Assembly (NCBI GenBank): GCA_033239005.1
Contig: BSQZ01000036.1
Span: forward strand, 1,563,501-1,627,500
DNA length: 64,000 nt
Source of the DNA: Lamellibrachia satsuma
Lineage: Eukaryota; Annelida; Polychaeta; Sabellida; Siboglinidae
Reading direction: 5' to 3'
Position numbers and translations under genes: made by a program. This document shows, piece after piece, positions 11,957 through 23,753 of this stretch. Within the stretch, counting starts at the first letter, position 1; the number at the start of each line of letters is the position of its first letter. Below the pieces are notes generated by a model. It did not search any database and was not told the DNA's origin. It saw nothing but the letters and a program-made list of their open reading frames with translations.

Positions 11957-12116
11957 GTTGACTCTTGGTCCTCAGACTGAGAGTTGACTCTCGGTCCTCA
12001 GACTGAGAGTTGACTCTCGGTCCTCAGACGGAGAGTTGACTCTCAGTCCTCAGACTGAGAGTTGATTCTCGGTCCTCAGACTGAGAGTTGACTCTCGGTC
12101 CTCAGACTGAGAGTTC
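11957..12116. repeat. 26-bp tandem repeat, 6 units, each self-complementary
   Basis: The unit is GTTGACTCTCGGTCCTCAGA plus CTGAGA. Within each unit ACTCTC pairs with GAGAGT and GTC with GAC around a CTCA loop. In the fourth unit (AGTCCTCAGACT) the stem is a perfect 10 bp. Single-stranded DNA or transcript from this array would fold into a row of short hairpins. Confidence 0.9.
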
Positions 12117-12352
12117 GACGTTCTACTCGTGTGCTACAGAGACAGCTTCACTTCCGAAGTATACACACTTCGCAACGTTGTCCGTGTCTTCATCTGGTCG
12201 CTTTTGGTGTTTCCTTCCTCCATATATTTCCACGTTACCTTCATCTTTTTAGTCGCTACTCAGATTGAATCCAATATTTACAGGTTTATGGCACAAAACA
12301 CGGAACGTTGATGTATAAAGCGGTGCGTGAAACTGCGCGCGATTTTTTAAAA

Positions 12353-12353
<1 letters not shown>
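12117..12353. other. short unannotated spacer
   Basis: Nothing recognised between the hairpin array and the (TA)n block. Confidence 0.4.
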
Positions 12354-13446
<1,093 letters not shown>

Positions 13447-13820
13447 GTTCACGAATGTTGGGTGGTTAGCCCACTTTATTCATCTATCATGTTTGGCTGG
13501 GGGATCGAGTACCCCAGCCTTTCTGTTTGTACATGTATGTGTATGGTTACTTCACGGCGGAGTGACCCCCACCGATACCATGTGAATTGTATATAAGTCA
13601 GTAGTGGTACAGATAGTACTGGTAGTGGGTAGCTGATAGGCATGATTTACTAATTATGTGTAAACACCTTTTGGGGGCCGGCATGCTTGCTGAGATTAGT
13701 GGATGTATCTTAATTTGATGGTGTATGCTTGCCTAATTTCCTGCTCCTTAATTAATAAATCTAAATGTCATTCTTTGGCCTATTTCAATCTACGCTGGAC
13801 GTGTTGTTATTTTGCATAAA
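13447..13820. other. possible promoter/polyadenylation-bearing segment (LTR-like, unproven)
   Basis: Contains a TATA-like GTATATAAGTCAG near 13588 and AATTAATAAATC near 13755, about 170 bp apart, in the order expected of a retroviral-type LTR. I found no second LTR, no matching target duplication and no internal coding region, so this is a weak call. Confidence 0.2.
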
Positions 13821-13830
13821 TATATATATG

Positions 13831-13886
13831 CTTTGAATAAGCTATAACCAAATATAAACTATTACCGTATCCATATCCGTATATAT

Positions 13887-13954
<68 letters not shown>

Positions 13955-13964
13955 ATAAATATAA

Positions 13965-14031
<67 letters not shown>

Positions 14032-14071
14032 ATACTGTAATAGTTTATATTTGGTTATAGCTTATTCAAAG
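13831..14071. mobile_element. 241-bp palindromic (MITE-like) element with 46-bp terminal inverted repeats
   Basis: The left arm 13831-13876 and right arm 14026-14071 are inverted copies with one mismatch in 46 (CTTTGAATAAGCTATAACCA at the outer end). The centre is two (TA)n tracts separated by a short TG run and AAATATAAATAT. No coding capacity. Target duplication is unclear because the flanks are AT-rich. Confidence 0.75.
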
Positions 14072-14617
14072 AATGGATTACAATAGGATGTAGGATGACG
14101 TGGATCCGTGGAGGGCACGATATGTAGTGAGGACGGGAAGCCAATGCAATGCAAACAGGACGAGTATGACATAATCAGGTAAACAAGTGCGTAGCCACAT
14201 TAGTCCACACGCGACTTCACTAAAGCGCTGGCGAACTGTACCGCAGTGGGACTACAGTGATGCAATATCGCACTCGTTTGGTGGTGTGTTAGATGTTGAT
14301 CACACTGATCCCGGGTTGTGGACAGCGTTTCTGTGTGTGATTTCAGTGTGCCCGATGACATATCGATCTTGTTGATCAGTAAACACTTTCACTTTATCGC
14401 CGTTCAGCTTCAGCGTAATTCGACCTAAGTTTATTATCGGCACGAATAGCACTGGAGTTACCGGGCGGCAGCCTGAATGCCACGTTGATGTGTTGGTCGC
14501 CAATATATGAATGTTAGTACTTCAGGCTATGCAGCCTGGTGATGTCTCCAAGTACCATAATGTAAGTAATCATTGACAGCCCGAAAACGGATCCTTGTGC
14601 TGTTTGTAACTTGTAAC
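14072..14617. other. unannotated stretch
   Basis: No family recognised. A 67-codon minus-strand frame (14300-14503) is left uncalled. Confidence 0.35.
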
Positions 14618-15235
14618 TGCGTTCGTCTTGAGATCTAGGAGGCAGGCTACCCTAACTTTGTCAATGTAATAGGACTAATGTTGGTGCACTGCGTTGGTCT
14701 TGAGATCTAGGACGCAGGCTACCCTAACTGTGTTAATGCAACAGGACTCATGTTGATCCAATGCGTTCGTCTTGAGATCTAGGAGGCAGACTACCCTAAC
14801 TGTGTCAATGTAATAGGACTGATGTTGATCCAATGCGTTCGTCTTGAGATCTAGGAGGCAGACTACCCTAACTATGTCAAAGTAACAGGACTAATGTTGG
14901 TGCACTGCGTTGGTCTTGAGATCTAGGAGGCAGACTACCCTAAATGTGTCAATGTAACAGGTCTGATGTTGATCCAATGCGTTCGTCTTGAGATCTAGGA
15001 GGCAGACTACCCTAACTGTGTCAATGTAACAGGACTGATGTTGATCCAATGCGTTCGTCTTGAGATCTAGGAGGCAGACTACCCTAATTGTGTCAACGTA
15101 ACAGGACTGATGTTGATCCAATGCGTTCGTCTTGAGATCTAGGAGGCATACTACCCTAACTGTGTCAATGTAACAGGACTGATGTTGATCCAATGCGTTC
15201 GTCTAGAGATCTAGGAGGCAGACTACCCTAACCTA
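14618..15235. repeat. 72-bp minisatellite, left part (about 8.6 units)
   Basis: Units repeat every 72 bp with hallmark GCGTTCGTCTTGAGATCTAG and GACTACCCTAACTGTGTCAA. The period is 24 codons and the minus strand is open over part of it (DQHQSCYIDTVRVVCLLDLK...), which follows from period and composition. The array is broken at 15235 by a CR1 copy and resumes at 16677. Confidence 0.95.
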
Positions 15236-16676
15236 AGAGGACATGAGGTTAAGAGGAGATCGTATTGAAGCAAACATCATACCATTATTTAAAAAGGGTT
15301 TGAGAAATAAATTACAGACCAGTGAGTTTAACGTCAGTGATTTGTAAATTATTAGAAAGGTTAATTAAAGACCATATGGTGGACTTCCTCGTTAAGCATA
15401 AATTATTAAATTCATCTCAACATGGATTCCTTAAAGCGAGGTCATGCTTAACAAATATGTTATGTTTTTTGGAAGAAATCACTAAGTGGATAGACGTGGG
15501 ATCGCCAGTAGATATTATCTACTTAGATTTTCAGAAAGCTTTTGACAAAGTGCCACATCAAAGATTACTACTTAAATTAAAAGCCCATGGTATCGGGGAT
15601 AGCATAACTGACTGGATAGAACAATGGCTGACTGACAGAAGACAACGAGTTGTAGTGGATGGAGAAGTTTCAAAGTGGAAATCGGTTTTGAGTGGGGTAC
15701 CTCAAGGATCAGTATTAGGACCTATATTATTCTTAATATATATCAATGAATTGGACGATAGTATAACAAGTAACGTACTGAAATTTGCAGATGACACTAA
15801 ACTGTTTAGAAAGGTTAATACTGATGGTGAAAAACAACATTTACAAAACGATCTAGACAGATTAGTGAAATGGTCTGAGAAATGGCAGATGTTGTTCAAT
15901 TTTGGGAAATGTAAATGCCTACATACAGGGCATGGGAACTTTGATGTAAACTATAAAATGGGAGATACTGTTCTGGGTACTAGTGTAAAAGAAAAGGACT
16001 TAGGAGTTACAATAAGCGCTGATATGAAAGTTTCAGGAGCAGTGTGGTATTGCAGCTTCAAAGGGTAATCAAATTCTTGGATTGAATACAAGAAACATAA
16101 CATACAAGGGAAAAAAGTTAATTATACCTCTTTATAAAGCAATAGTTAGACCTCATTTAGAATACTGTATACAAGCATGGATACCATATCGTAAAAAGGA
16201 TATAGGTACGCTCGAACGCATACAAAGGAGAGCAACTAAAATTATTCCAGAACTGAGAGACCTTAGTTATGAAGAACGCCTGAAGGAATGTGGTTTAACA
16301 ACTCTAGAGACAAGGAGGTTAAGAGGAGTCAGATTGAAGTTTTTAAGATATTGAATGGGTATGAAAATATTGATAGAAATATGTTTTTCTCACTCAAGAA
16401 GGATAGCAGAACTAGGACATGAGGTAAAATTAGTAAAGCATCAATGTAGATTGGACATCAGGAAGCACTCGTTCTCACAGAGGACAATAAATGAATGGAA
16501 CAAATTGTCTACAGATTGTGTAACTGCTAGCAGCGTGAATATGTTTAAAAACAAAGTTGACACATATCTCAGGAGGGCGAGTTATAAGTAGATGAACATT
16601 GTTGGACTCTCGATAAGCCAATGGTTTCCTTGTCCACTTGCCATCTGGGCGTTTGGCTTGGATGGCAAATCTTGTT
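15236..16676 (+). mobile_element. CR1 family A copy (A2), RT to 3' end, inserted in the 72-bp array
   Basis: The main frame 15322-16068 carries RT blocks in order: YLDFQKAFDKVPHQ, SVLSGVPQGSVLGPILF, KFADDTKLF (FADD box intact) and WQMLFNFGKCK. After a frameshift near 16040-16080 the C-terminal region continues (RPHLEYCIQAW, RIQRRATKIIPELRDLSYEE), with a further single-base loss near 16330, ending Y-K-stop at 16591. The 3' UTR runs to TTGCCATC...GGATGGCAAATCTTGTTAAA. The first ~38 bp at the 5' end (AGAGGACATGAGG...) belong to the element's own later RT region and are joined at GAAG to the start of the RT segment, a chimaeric 5' junction. Non-functional. Confidence 0.95.
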
Positions 16677-16822
16677 AAACTGTGTCAATGTAACAGGACT
16701 AATGTTGATCCAATGCGTTCGTCTAGAGATCTAGGAGGCAGACTACCCTAACTGTGTCAATGTAACAGGACTAATGTTGATCCAATGCGTTCGTCTTGAG
16801 ATCTAGGAACCAGACTACCCTA
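16677..16822. repeat. 72-bp minisatellite, right part (about 2 units)
   Basis: Continuation of the 14618-15235 array after the CR1 insertion, in the same phase sequence (CTGTGTCAATGTAACAGGAC). Confidence 0.95.
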
Positions 16823-16885
16823 ACACTAGAGCCCAACTCTAATTGCCAATCAATTAAAGTGTAGTCAAGTATTCAGGTCGACAGA

Positions 16886-17095
16886 CTTGGAATGAAAGGC
16901 CGGACTGTCTGTGTGAGCGATATTTCAACAAGATGAAACTAAACTCACACAAACTTTAACATATCCTTGACAACGGAGACAGATATATTACTTGAAATGA
17001 AAGGCCGGACTGTCTGTGTGAGCGATATTTTAACAAGATAAAAGTAAACTCACACAAACTGAAACATCTACTTGACAACGGAAACAGATCTATTA
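16886..17095. repeat. 105-bp tandem duplication
   Basis: Two units starting near AATGAAAGGCCGGACTGTCT lie 105 bp apart (16891 and 16996), with scattered differences. They directly precede the LINE fragment and may be part of it. Confidence 0.85.
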
Positions 17096-17485
17096 CGATA
17101 TAACGCGTAGTAATGTGTATTCGTCTACTAGGTGTGACTCTATCTGAAGATCTGAAGTAGCAATCACACATAGACGAAATCAATACAAAAGCATTCAGAG
17201 ACGGGCATTACGGGTTATTTCCCAAGATAAGTCATGCACCGAAGCCATCACCGAAGCCATCACCGCAGCCAATCTACCAACGCTGTCAGACCGGAGGGAG
17301 AAGCTGTGCATTTATAAGCATGCAAAAACCTACACATAAATTACACCATTTTCTGCCTCCCTCCTGGAAACTCCGTATACAACTCGAAACACGAGGACTT
17401 ACTGTGTGCCGCGTGGCAGAACTGCACGATTTCAGAACTCATTTATACCATATTAAATCGGCAGTTTGCCTACGTTAACTTAGAT
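17096..17485 (+). pseudogene. Jockey/CR1-type LINE 3' coding fragment
   Basis: Frameshifted but readable: LLGVTLSEDLK, then SHIDEINTKA, RALRVIS, ANLPTLSDRREKLCI, KHAKTYT, LPPS and PRGRTARFQNSFIPY. This is the characteristic region after the RT fingers/thumb in Jockey- and L2-like LINEs. It differs from CR1 family A and from family B next door. At least two frameshifts; dead. Confidence 0.7.
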
Positions 17486-18005
17486 TGCGTAAATATTTTT
17501 ATTTTCTCACTTATATAGCCTGTCCGTTCTGGCTTTTGTAATTTAAAGATTAGCTGTTACGGCCGTACAAGCTGTACTCCGAGACCACGCCATTTCGTCG
17601 TTCGTTTGGAACTCGCCACAATTCTGTCTTTTCTTTATAATTTATATTACTGTTTTTTCTACCCACTAAATGTAAGTTTATATGAATATACGTAAGTAGT
17701 CTATTGTGTAGTTAATTTATATAATTACGCTATAATAGCTTCAGATCACAGCTTAGACACTGTTGGTGTTTGCGAAAGTCTGTCCAGTATAGTTTGACAG
17801 CGGCAGCGTTTACGTTCGTTATAACGTAGTTACTATTCACTATTGTATAGCGTCTATTTTAGCGTCTACCGTTTAGCCTGTTTAGATTAGTATATTTAGG
17901 CCTACTATTTCTCAATGTATTCGTAATGGTTTTATTGCCCATGTAATTTGTAATCGCCGAATAAAGTTTAGTTTTTAGTCTAGTCGCCAAACAGCGTCAT
18001 TACTA
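17486..18005. other. probable LINE 3' UTR / unannotated
   Basis: AT-rich sequence ending with AATAAAGTTTAG near 17962, which could be the 3' UTR and polyadenylation signal of the preceding fragment. That is inference only. Confidence 0.3.
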
Positions 18006-19486
18006 AGCACCTGGTATCGATGAGATGCGTGTGGAGATGGTTATTGCAGCGGGGGAGAGCGGAATCAGCTGGACAAAGAGGCTGCTGAATACATGTAAGA
18101 GGCAAGGTAAAATACCAGAGGAGTGGCGGACAGGGCTAATAGTCCCAATATGGAAGAAGAAGGGAGATGTGCAAGACCCAGGGAAATACCGAGGAAGCAC
18201 ACTTCTAAGTCACATCATGAAGCTGCTAGAGAGGATCCTGGATGGGAGGATCTGAAAGAAAGTAGAGCAAGAATTGGGCGAAGAACAACAAGGATTCAGA
18301 AAGGGCAGAGGGACGACTGATGGGATGTTTGCATTAAGACAAATGGTAGAGAAGAGGTTGGAGAGGCAAGGGAGAATGGCAGTGGGATTTGTGGACCTGG
18401 AGAAGGCCTATGACACAGTCCCTAGAGAGATGGTGATGGCAACAGTGAGATGGATGGGAGTGCCAGAAGCAGAAGCCAGGATGGTGGAAGCAATATATGA
18501 GAGAACAAAAGGAAGAGTTGTGGTTGGATCTGGGTTGTCAGAAGAGTTTCCAGTTAACATCGGTTTGAGGCAAGGAAGTGCCCTTAGCCCTTTACTGTTT
18601 AGTATGGTAATGGAAATAATCAGCAGAAAGATCAGCACGAAGGATATTCCCAGGAAGATGGCGCAGATGAGCTGGCCGTAATAGCAGAAAGCAAACAAGA
18701 CCTACAGGTAGTGTTGGAGGAATGGAAGGGGTTGTTCGAGAAGCACGGACTGAGAATGAGCCTAGAGAAGACAGAAGTGATGTGGGTTGGATACCAGAAA
18801 GAGGAGTTGAACATCAGGTTGGATGGTAAGGAGATCAAGCATGTGGATGGCTCTGTGTACTTTGGAGGAATGGTTACGGAGGATGTGCATTCAGCGGCAG
18901 CAGTGCGACGTCGGACACAAGAGGGAGCGAATGCTTGGAGAAAGGTAGAGGGAGTCATGTTGGACAGAAACATTTCAAAAAAGCTGAAATGGAAAGTCCT
19001 GAGAACATGTGTTGCACCAGCATGCCTGTATGGTCTGGAGACAGTGGCGTTGACAGAACAACAACAACAGAAGAAGCTGCAAGTGTGTGTGAACAACTGG
19101 GTTCGGCGAATAACAAGAACACAGAGGGTGGACAGAAGAAGGATAAACGACCTAATGAAAGAGGTTGGGATGCAATGTAGCCTAACAGGAAGACTGGTGA
19201 GAAGCAGTATGAGATGGGCAGGCCACTTGGTAAGAATGGATGCAAGCAAACTAGCAAAGAGAGCAGAGATGGAAAAACATCAAGGACGCAGGAAAAGGGG
19301 AAGGCCACAGCTGAGATGGGAGGACTGCGTGAGGAGGGACATGAGAAGATCGGGGGAGGATGAAAGATGGAGAGAGGGAGCGGCCGATAGAAAACTATGG
19401 AAATAAAGAACAGAAAGAGTGGCTCGACAATATTTTACCTGACCCTCACCCCTGTACAGCAGGGAACAAGGAGGAAGAGCATATTT
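18006..19486 (+). mobile_element. non-LTR retrotransposon family B, RT and C-terminal tail (pseudogene)
   Basis: 5'-truncated at APGIDEM. RT blocks in order: KIPEEWRTGLIVPIWKKKGD, KYRGSTLLSHIMKLLERIL, a stop at 18253-18255, EEQQGFRKGRGTTDGMFALR, AVGFVDLEKAYDTVPREMV, NIGLRQGSALSPLLFSMVME. Then a frame change occurs, with ADELAVIAESKQDLQ where YADD(L) should be: the tyrosine and second catalytic aspartate are lost (GADE). The last frame (to the TAA at 19404-19406) holds SLEKTEVMWVGY, YGLETVALTEQQQQ, MRWAGHLVRMD and RGRPQLRWEDCV. The 3' end is near GAAGAGCAT. It would have copied its own RNA into DNA; this copy cannot. Confidence 0.9.
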
Positions 19487-19869
19487 TAAGTCATATTTTT
19501 TGTCTTAATTCATTTATTATCATTGGTTGTAGTAGTATTCCTTGCCAATAATTCAGACGAATAGATATATAAACTCTCTGTTACCACAGGGTTGATACAA
19601 CTGGCAATAAATACTCCGGGGCACAAGGTAAATAATATTATATCTGCTGCGCCATATATCTTGGCAAGGATTGTATGATTGTTGTACGACTTCTACGAGT
19701 ATTCTTTTACTAACTGGATAATTTAGTCCCAACTCAGTTGCGTTGCTAGTAAAAGTGTGTTTATCTTTATCGTATTTAATTTTATCTTATCTTATCTTAA
19801 AGTGGTATGATCGACCATGCCACAGGCGGAGCTGAGGTCTAGAAGTGTGCGAATACTTTATTTTATTTT
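19487..19869. other. unannotated stretch
   Basis: Only a short TTATC pentanucleotide run near 19776-19800 stands out. Confidence 0.4.
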
Positions 19870-20130
19870 ATTAGTTATCTTCACTCAAACTGTAGCATTT
19901 GGCCGAAACAACACTTCTTTTTTTGCTTATTTCTTCATCTCTTTCCAGATTGTTCCAAAATGTCTTCACCTAGTGATCTCCTCCAATTATGTTTTGGTGT
20001 CCGGTTTTCGTTTCCCTTGGGGGTTCCATTCTAGGGCCTGTCTTGTTACTGTGGTGGTTCTTTCCGGATCTAAGTCCAATTCCTCTTTACCAATCTCTTT
20101 CCTGTGCATGACGTCATGCATGTCACCATT
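19870..20130 (-). pseudogene. RTE-type LINE C-terminal tail
   Basis: Minus-strand translation reads VTRQALEWNPQGKRKPDTKT, then a stop, LEEITR, a stop and GTIWKEMKK. The pattern A-L-x-W-(N/T)-P-x-G-K-R-K is the C-terminal signature of RTE-like retrotransposons (usually followed by RGRPK.TW). Two stops disable it. Confidence 0.65.
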
Positions 20131-20439
20131 TTGCTTAATGTCTTAATACCGCGACCCATTGACTCATCGGGCACATAGTCACGTGATCAAATGATTCGGA
20201 AATGGCGTTTTCAATATACGGAACACATCTGTTATGTACATATGTCAAGCCATAGTCGAATGAACGTCAGGCACCAGGCTTATATTTAAAAATGGAAAAT
20301 CTCTTCTCGAACGTAACATTTTATGGATGTTTCTCTGTGTTCCTGTGACGCGTTCATCTGACGCACGCTTCGGTATAATTAGCCAGTGTCTGTTGCATAT
20401 ATGCAGACACATTCCATTCTTCTTGTGCAGCCACATCCT

Positions 20440-20545
20440 CAGTTAGGCCGCTGGCGTCTTCTTGCAATCTCTCTAGCCACTTTGAGCCCATCATCTCTCC
20501 AATGCTTAATGCTGTCAGTCCAGCCCATTTTTACAAGACAAGGGA
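20440..20545 (-). pseudogene. LINE family D C-terminal tail
   Basis: Minus-strand translation KMGWTDSIKHWRDDGLKVAR then EIARRRQRPN-stop. The same tail, W-x-D-(N/S)-I-K-H...GLK-x-A-R-x-I-A, recurs on the plus strand at 56515-56605 and 57333-57442, defining a low-copy family here. Confidence 0.55.
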
Positions 20546-20975
20546 GAGCATCTCTTCTAATGTAAAAGGTAAAAGTCCAAGCATCAATAATCGCTGAACA
20601 TTCGTTTCTCATCATCTTTCTTGAGTGCCCACGACTCGTTGCCATACTGACTAACAGACAAGGGAGAGCATCTCTTATAATGTAAAAGCTAAAAGTCCAA
20701 ACATCAATAATCGCTGAACATTTGTTTCTCATCATCTTTCTTGAGTACCCACGACTCGTTGCCATACTGACTAACAGACAAGGGAGAGCATCTCTTATAA
20801 TGTAAAAGCTAAAAGTCCAAACATCAATAATCGCTGAACATTCGTTTCTAGTCATCTTTCTTGAGTGCCCACGACTCGTTGCCATACTGACTAACAGACA
20901 AGGGAGAGCATCTCTTATAATGTAAAAGCTAAAAGTCCAAACATCAATAATCGCTGAACATTCGTTTCTCCTCAT
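20536..20975. repeat. 120-bp tandem repeat, about 3.7 units
   Basis: Units begin near AGACAAGGGAGAGCATCTCT at 20536, 20656, 20776 and 20896. They are nearly identical. The period is 40 codons and the minus strand is open through it, running into the LINE tail at 20440-20545. The unit may therefore be duplicated LINE coding sequence. Confidence 0.95.
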
Positions 20976-22334
20976 TTTTCGGTTGCAACCGATTGCAATC
21001 GATAGGGATAAATCGGTTTTGGTGTGTCAAGGGTAGTATTTAACAGTATGTACCATCAATTTCTGTTGCCGTGAAAAGGTATGTGGGCGTGTGATCACGG
21101 GCAGCAATTACTGTAATGGAAGGCAGTGTTAGTTGAGCCACTGGGTTAGTTGAGCCAATCATGTTTCCCAGGACACTACAGCAGCGACAGTTACATGGTA
21201 CCAAGCAGTGATTGAACATGTTATTAGAACACGATTGACATACATTAGGTGACATTTGTCACAGCGGCCAGAAAATGTGAGTTAAAAGTATGTTTTTTTA
21301 TGTCTTCCGAAACGTTTGGTGATTGTGATTAATGTCTGCTGGTGAGTAAACTAACAAAGATTGTGACTAGTCTTAATTGTCTGTGACTTATAAATGGTTT
21401 AGCTATGTTCAGGGAGGAAGATTATTTACATCACTTCGCGCATTAATGAGAAGTTAGTTAAAAAACTGAATTGTCGAAACGGGGCTAGTTGAGCCACCCA
21501 AGGCTCAAGGGAGAATTAGTTGAGCAGAGGTCAAAGAATGAAGATGAGTGTTCTTCACCCAAAAATACATCAAGGAATTAATTTTTCAGAGCATATTGGG
21601 ACATCGGATAGCTAGAAGGCAACATATTAGCAGTCAGTTACACTGGATGCGTTTGGTATATAAGTCTATATTAATTAAGTGTGTCGACTTATTAATTAAG
21701 CGTGTAGACTTGTCAGAGACGTGTTGTACCCATTGGGTAGATGTGTTGACTGAGTTGTTATGAATTTTTAGTACAAGGCCTACGTAAATTATACAAAAAA
21801 AAACATTTATTCAACTTACGCTACACTGTGGCTAAACTTACCCCAAACTAAATGTTAGTTGAGCCAGCTTACCAACCCTATTTGAATCAGCTACACATAA
21901 TTATAAATGCACACTAAATATGTTATCTTGGTATACAATTATCTACTAATAATCATAGTTTATGTAAAAACTTATTTTCGCTTATGAATATGATTGTGTC
22001 CTACATATCAAAAAGAATGAAAAATGGCTCAATTAACATTGCCTTCCCCTATTGTTGTCGCTTTTGACGTTTCAAATTATTTTGCAGTAATTTGATGGAC
22101 GGATGATCTCACTGTAGACATGCACTTACGCGAATTATGAAAATAATAGATTTCGCTTGGGAATTGAGACACCTTGATTACTTCTCACATGTCAAATCCA
22201 TTCATGCTCGTAATCCCATTGGGAGGCAAAATACACAGGGCATTATACTGAGCAAACCCCTTGCTCGCGAGGTTGGTCACATCAGTGTCGAAGTGAGTTG
22301 GTCTGCCAATATTTTGTTCTCTTTTTAAAATACC
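20976..22334. other. unannotated region with recurrent GTTAGTTGAGCC motif
   Basis: The motif (G)(T/C)TAGTTGAGCCA occurs near 21127, 21145, 21484 and 21857, with a shorter form (TTAGTTGAGC) near 21513 and an inverted form (GGCTCAATTAAC) near 22026. Such spaced motifs can be subterminal repeats of a DNA transposon. No transposase is recognised. Confidence 0.4.
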
Positions 22335-22390
22335 AGTGCTGGATTAACCGCAGTACAAGTGGTACTCTCGTATCAGCCCCCCCCCCACGC
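22335..22390 (+). mobile_element. possible hAT-like terminus
   Basis: CAGTGCTGGATTAACC followed by a poly-C/GCCCC stretch resembles the 5' end of some hAT-type elements. No matching right terminus was found within about 500 bp, although GGGCCCCCC occurs near 22739. Confidence 0.25.
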
Positions 22391-23372
22391 CCCCACAAAA
22401 AGAGGCCCCATAAAACCAGTCATAATCCATCTGATTAGCCCCTCTCTTAAATTCTCTTGACTTAGAATCCGGCTCCTACTTCTGTTTAAATGTACGATTT
22501 ATTGTTGTGTTGTTTTCTGGTACGTCACTCTAATTGCTGTGTTTACTGCTAGTCATTGTACGCTGCATTTTCTTGTTTTTCATCATGCCTTGTATTTTCT
22601 TGTATATACGTTAGTATGCCGACGGCGACGAAATGTAAATGATTATGCTGAAACATAGTTGATTAAACGCTAAGGTATGGGTTTTCCTCCATAGTCAAAA
22701 CCACGCGTTTCGATCTTTGTCTTTCACGCAATCGGTAAGGGCCCCCCACAGAACATTTGTACAAGGCGTCCGCATTAGTTTCATCCTAGAATATCTGACA
22801 CATCCTGCATCACCTTGAAACATTCCAGTATATTTTGCGGGAACAAATTCGACCAGTTTACCGGAAAGATAAAGACCTAAACCAGACGAGTGACTCAGTG
22901 AATATAGCCCTATATAAATGTTGTATTTTGTGTATTGTTATTATTGTTCAAGGTTAGCTCAAGACTGACAACACGACAACACAAACACGTGCGCGCACGC
23001 AGTTCAAGGAAGTTAATTAACTTTTATTTCCATTTGCCGAAATGTTTTATATTTGTCTATTATTGACTGCTACCCATGCCTCAGTGAATGTCCTTTCATA
23101 CAGTAACGAACGCATATGTTTATTTGGTGCATTTTTATTGTTTATTGTTGCTTCGCGTAGGGCCTACATATAGTTAAAATTGTTTACTTTGACACGTACT
23201 GGCTCCGGTGGCCATTTTATTTTTGGCGATGCATTGACAGGTTAACATGCCTGCACACATAAGATTACATTATATGCGTCTTTAAAATACATAATTGTGG
23301 TCTCAGAAGCGGTCTTATCGGTGCAGCCAGTACAGCTTCACAGACCGCGTTATTGTCAAATCGCAGCGACCT
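22391..23372. other. unannotated stretch
   Basis: Nothing recognised. Confidence 0.4.
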
Positions 23373-23753
23373 AACCAGTACCTCAAGCAGGCTCCCGTCT
23401 CCATCTTACTTTAAGTGGCAGAAGCTACAGTAACTAACCAGTACCTCAAGCAGGCTCCCGTCTCCATCTTACTTTAAGTGGCAGAAGCTACAGTAACTAA
23501 CCAGTACCTCAAGCAGGCTCCCGTCTCCATCTTACTTTAAGTGGCAGAAGCTACAGTAACTAACCAGTACCTCAAGCAGGCTCCCGTCTCCATCTTACTT
23601 TAAGTGGCAGAAGCTACAGTAACTAACCAGTACCTCAAGCAGGCTCCCGTCTCCATCTTACTTTAAGTGGCAGAAGCTACAGTAACTAACCAGTACCTCA
23701 AGCAGGCTCCCGTCTCCATCTTACTTTAAGTGGCAGAAGCTACTGTAACTAAC
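23373..23753. repeat. 63-bp tandem repeat, 6 near-identical units
   Basis: Units start AACCAGTACCTCAAGCAGGC at 23373, 23436, 23499, 23562, 23625 and 23688. I see essentially no differences until the end of the last unit (ACAGTAACT becomes ACTGTAACT), so expansion or homogenisation is recent. Confidence 0.97.

Noticed and set aside
14300..14503. 67-codon minus-strand frame (contains GRITLKLNGDKVKVF)
   Set aside because: It looks somewhat protein-like but I could not tie it to a domain. A sensitive profile search would be needed before calling an exon.
14618..15235. Repeat protein encoded by the 72-bp array (24-residue repeats)
   Set aside because: The period being a multiple of three allows an open minus-strand frame, but units differ by non-coding-like changes. 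There is no start, flanking domain or splice context.
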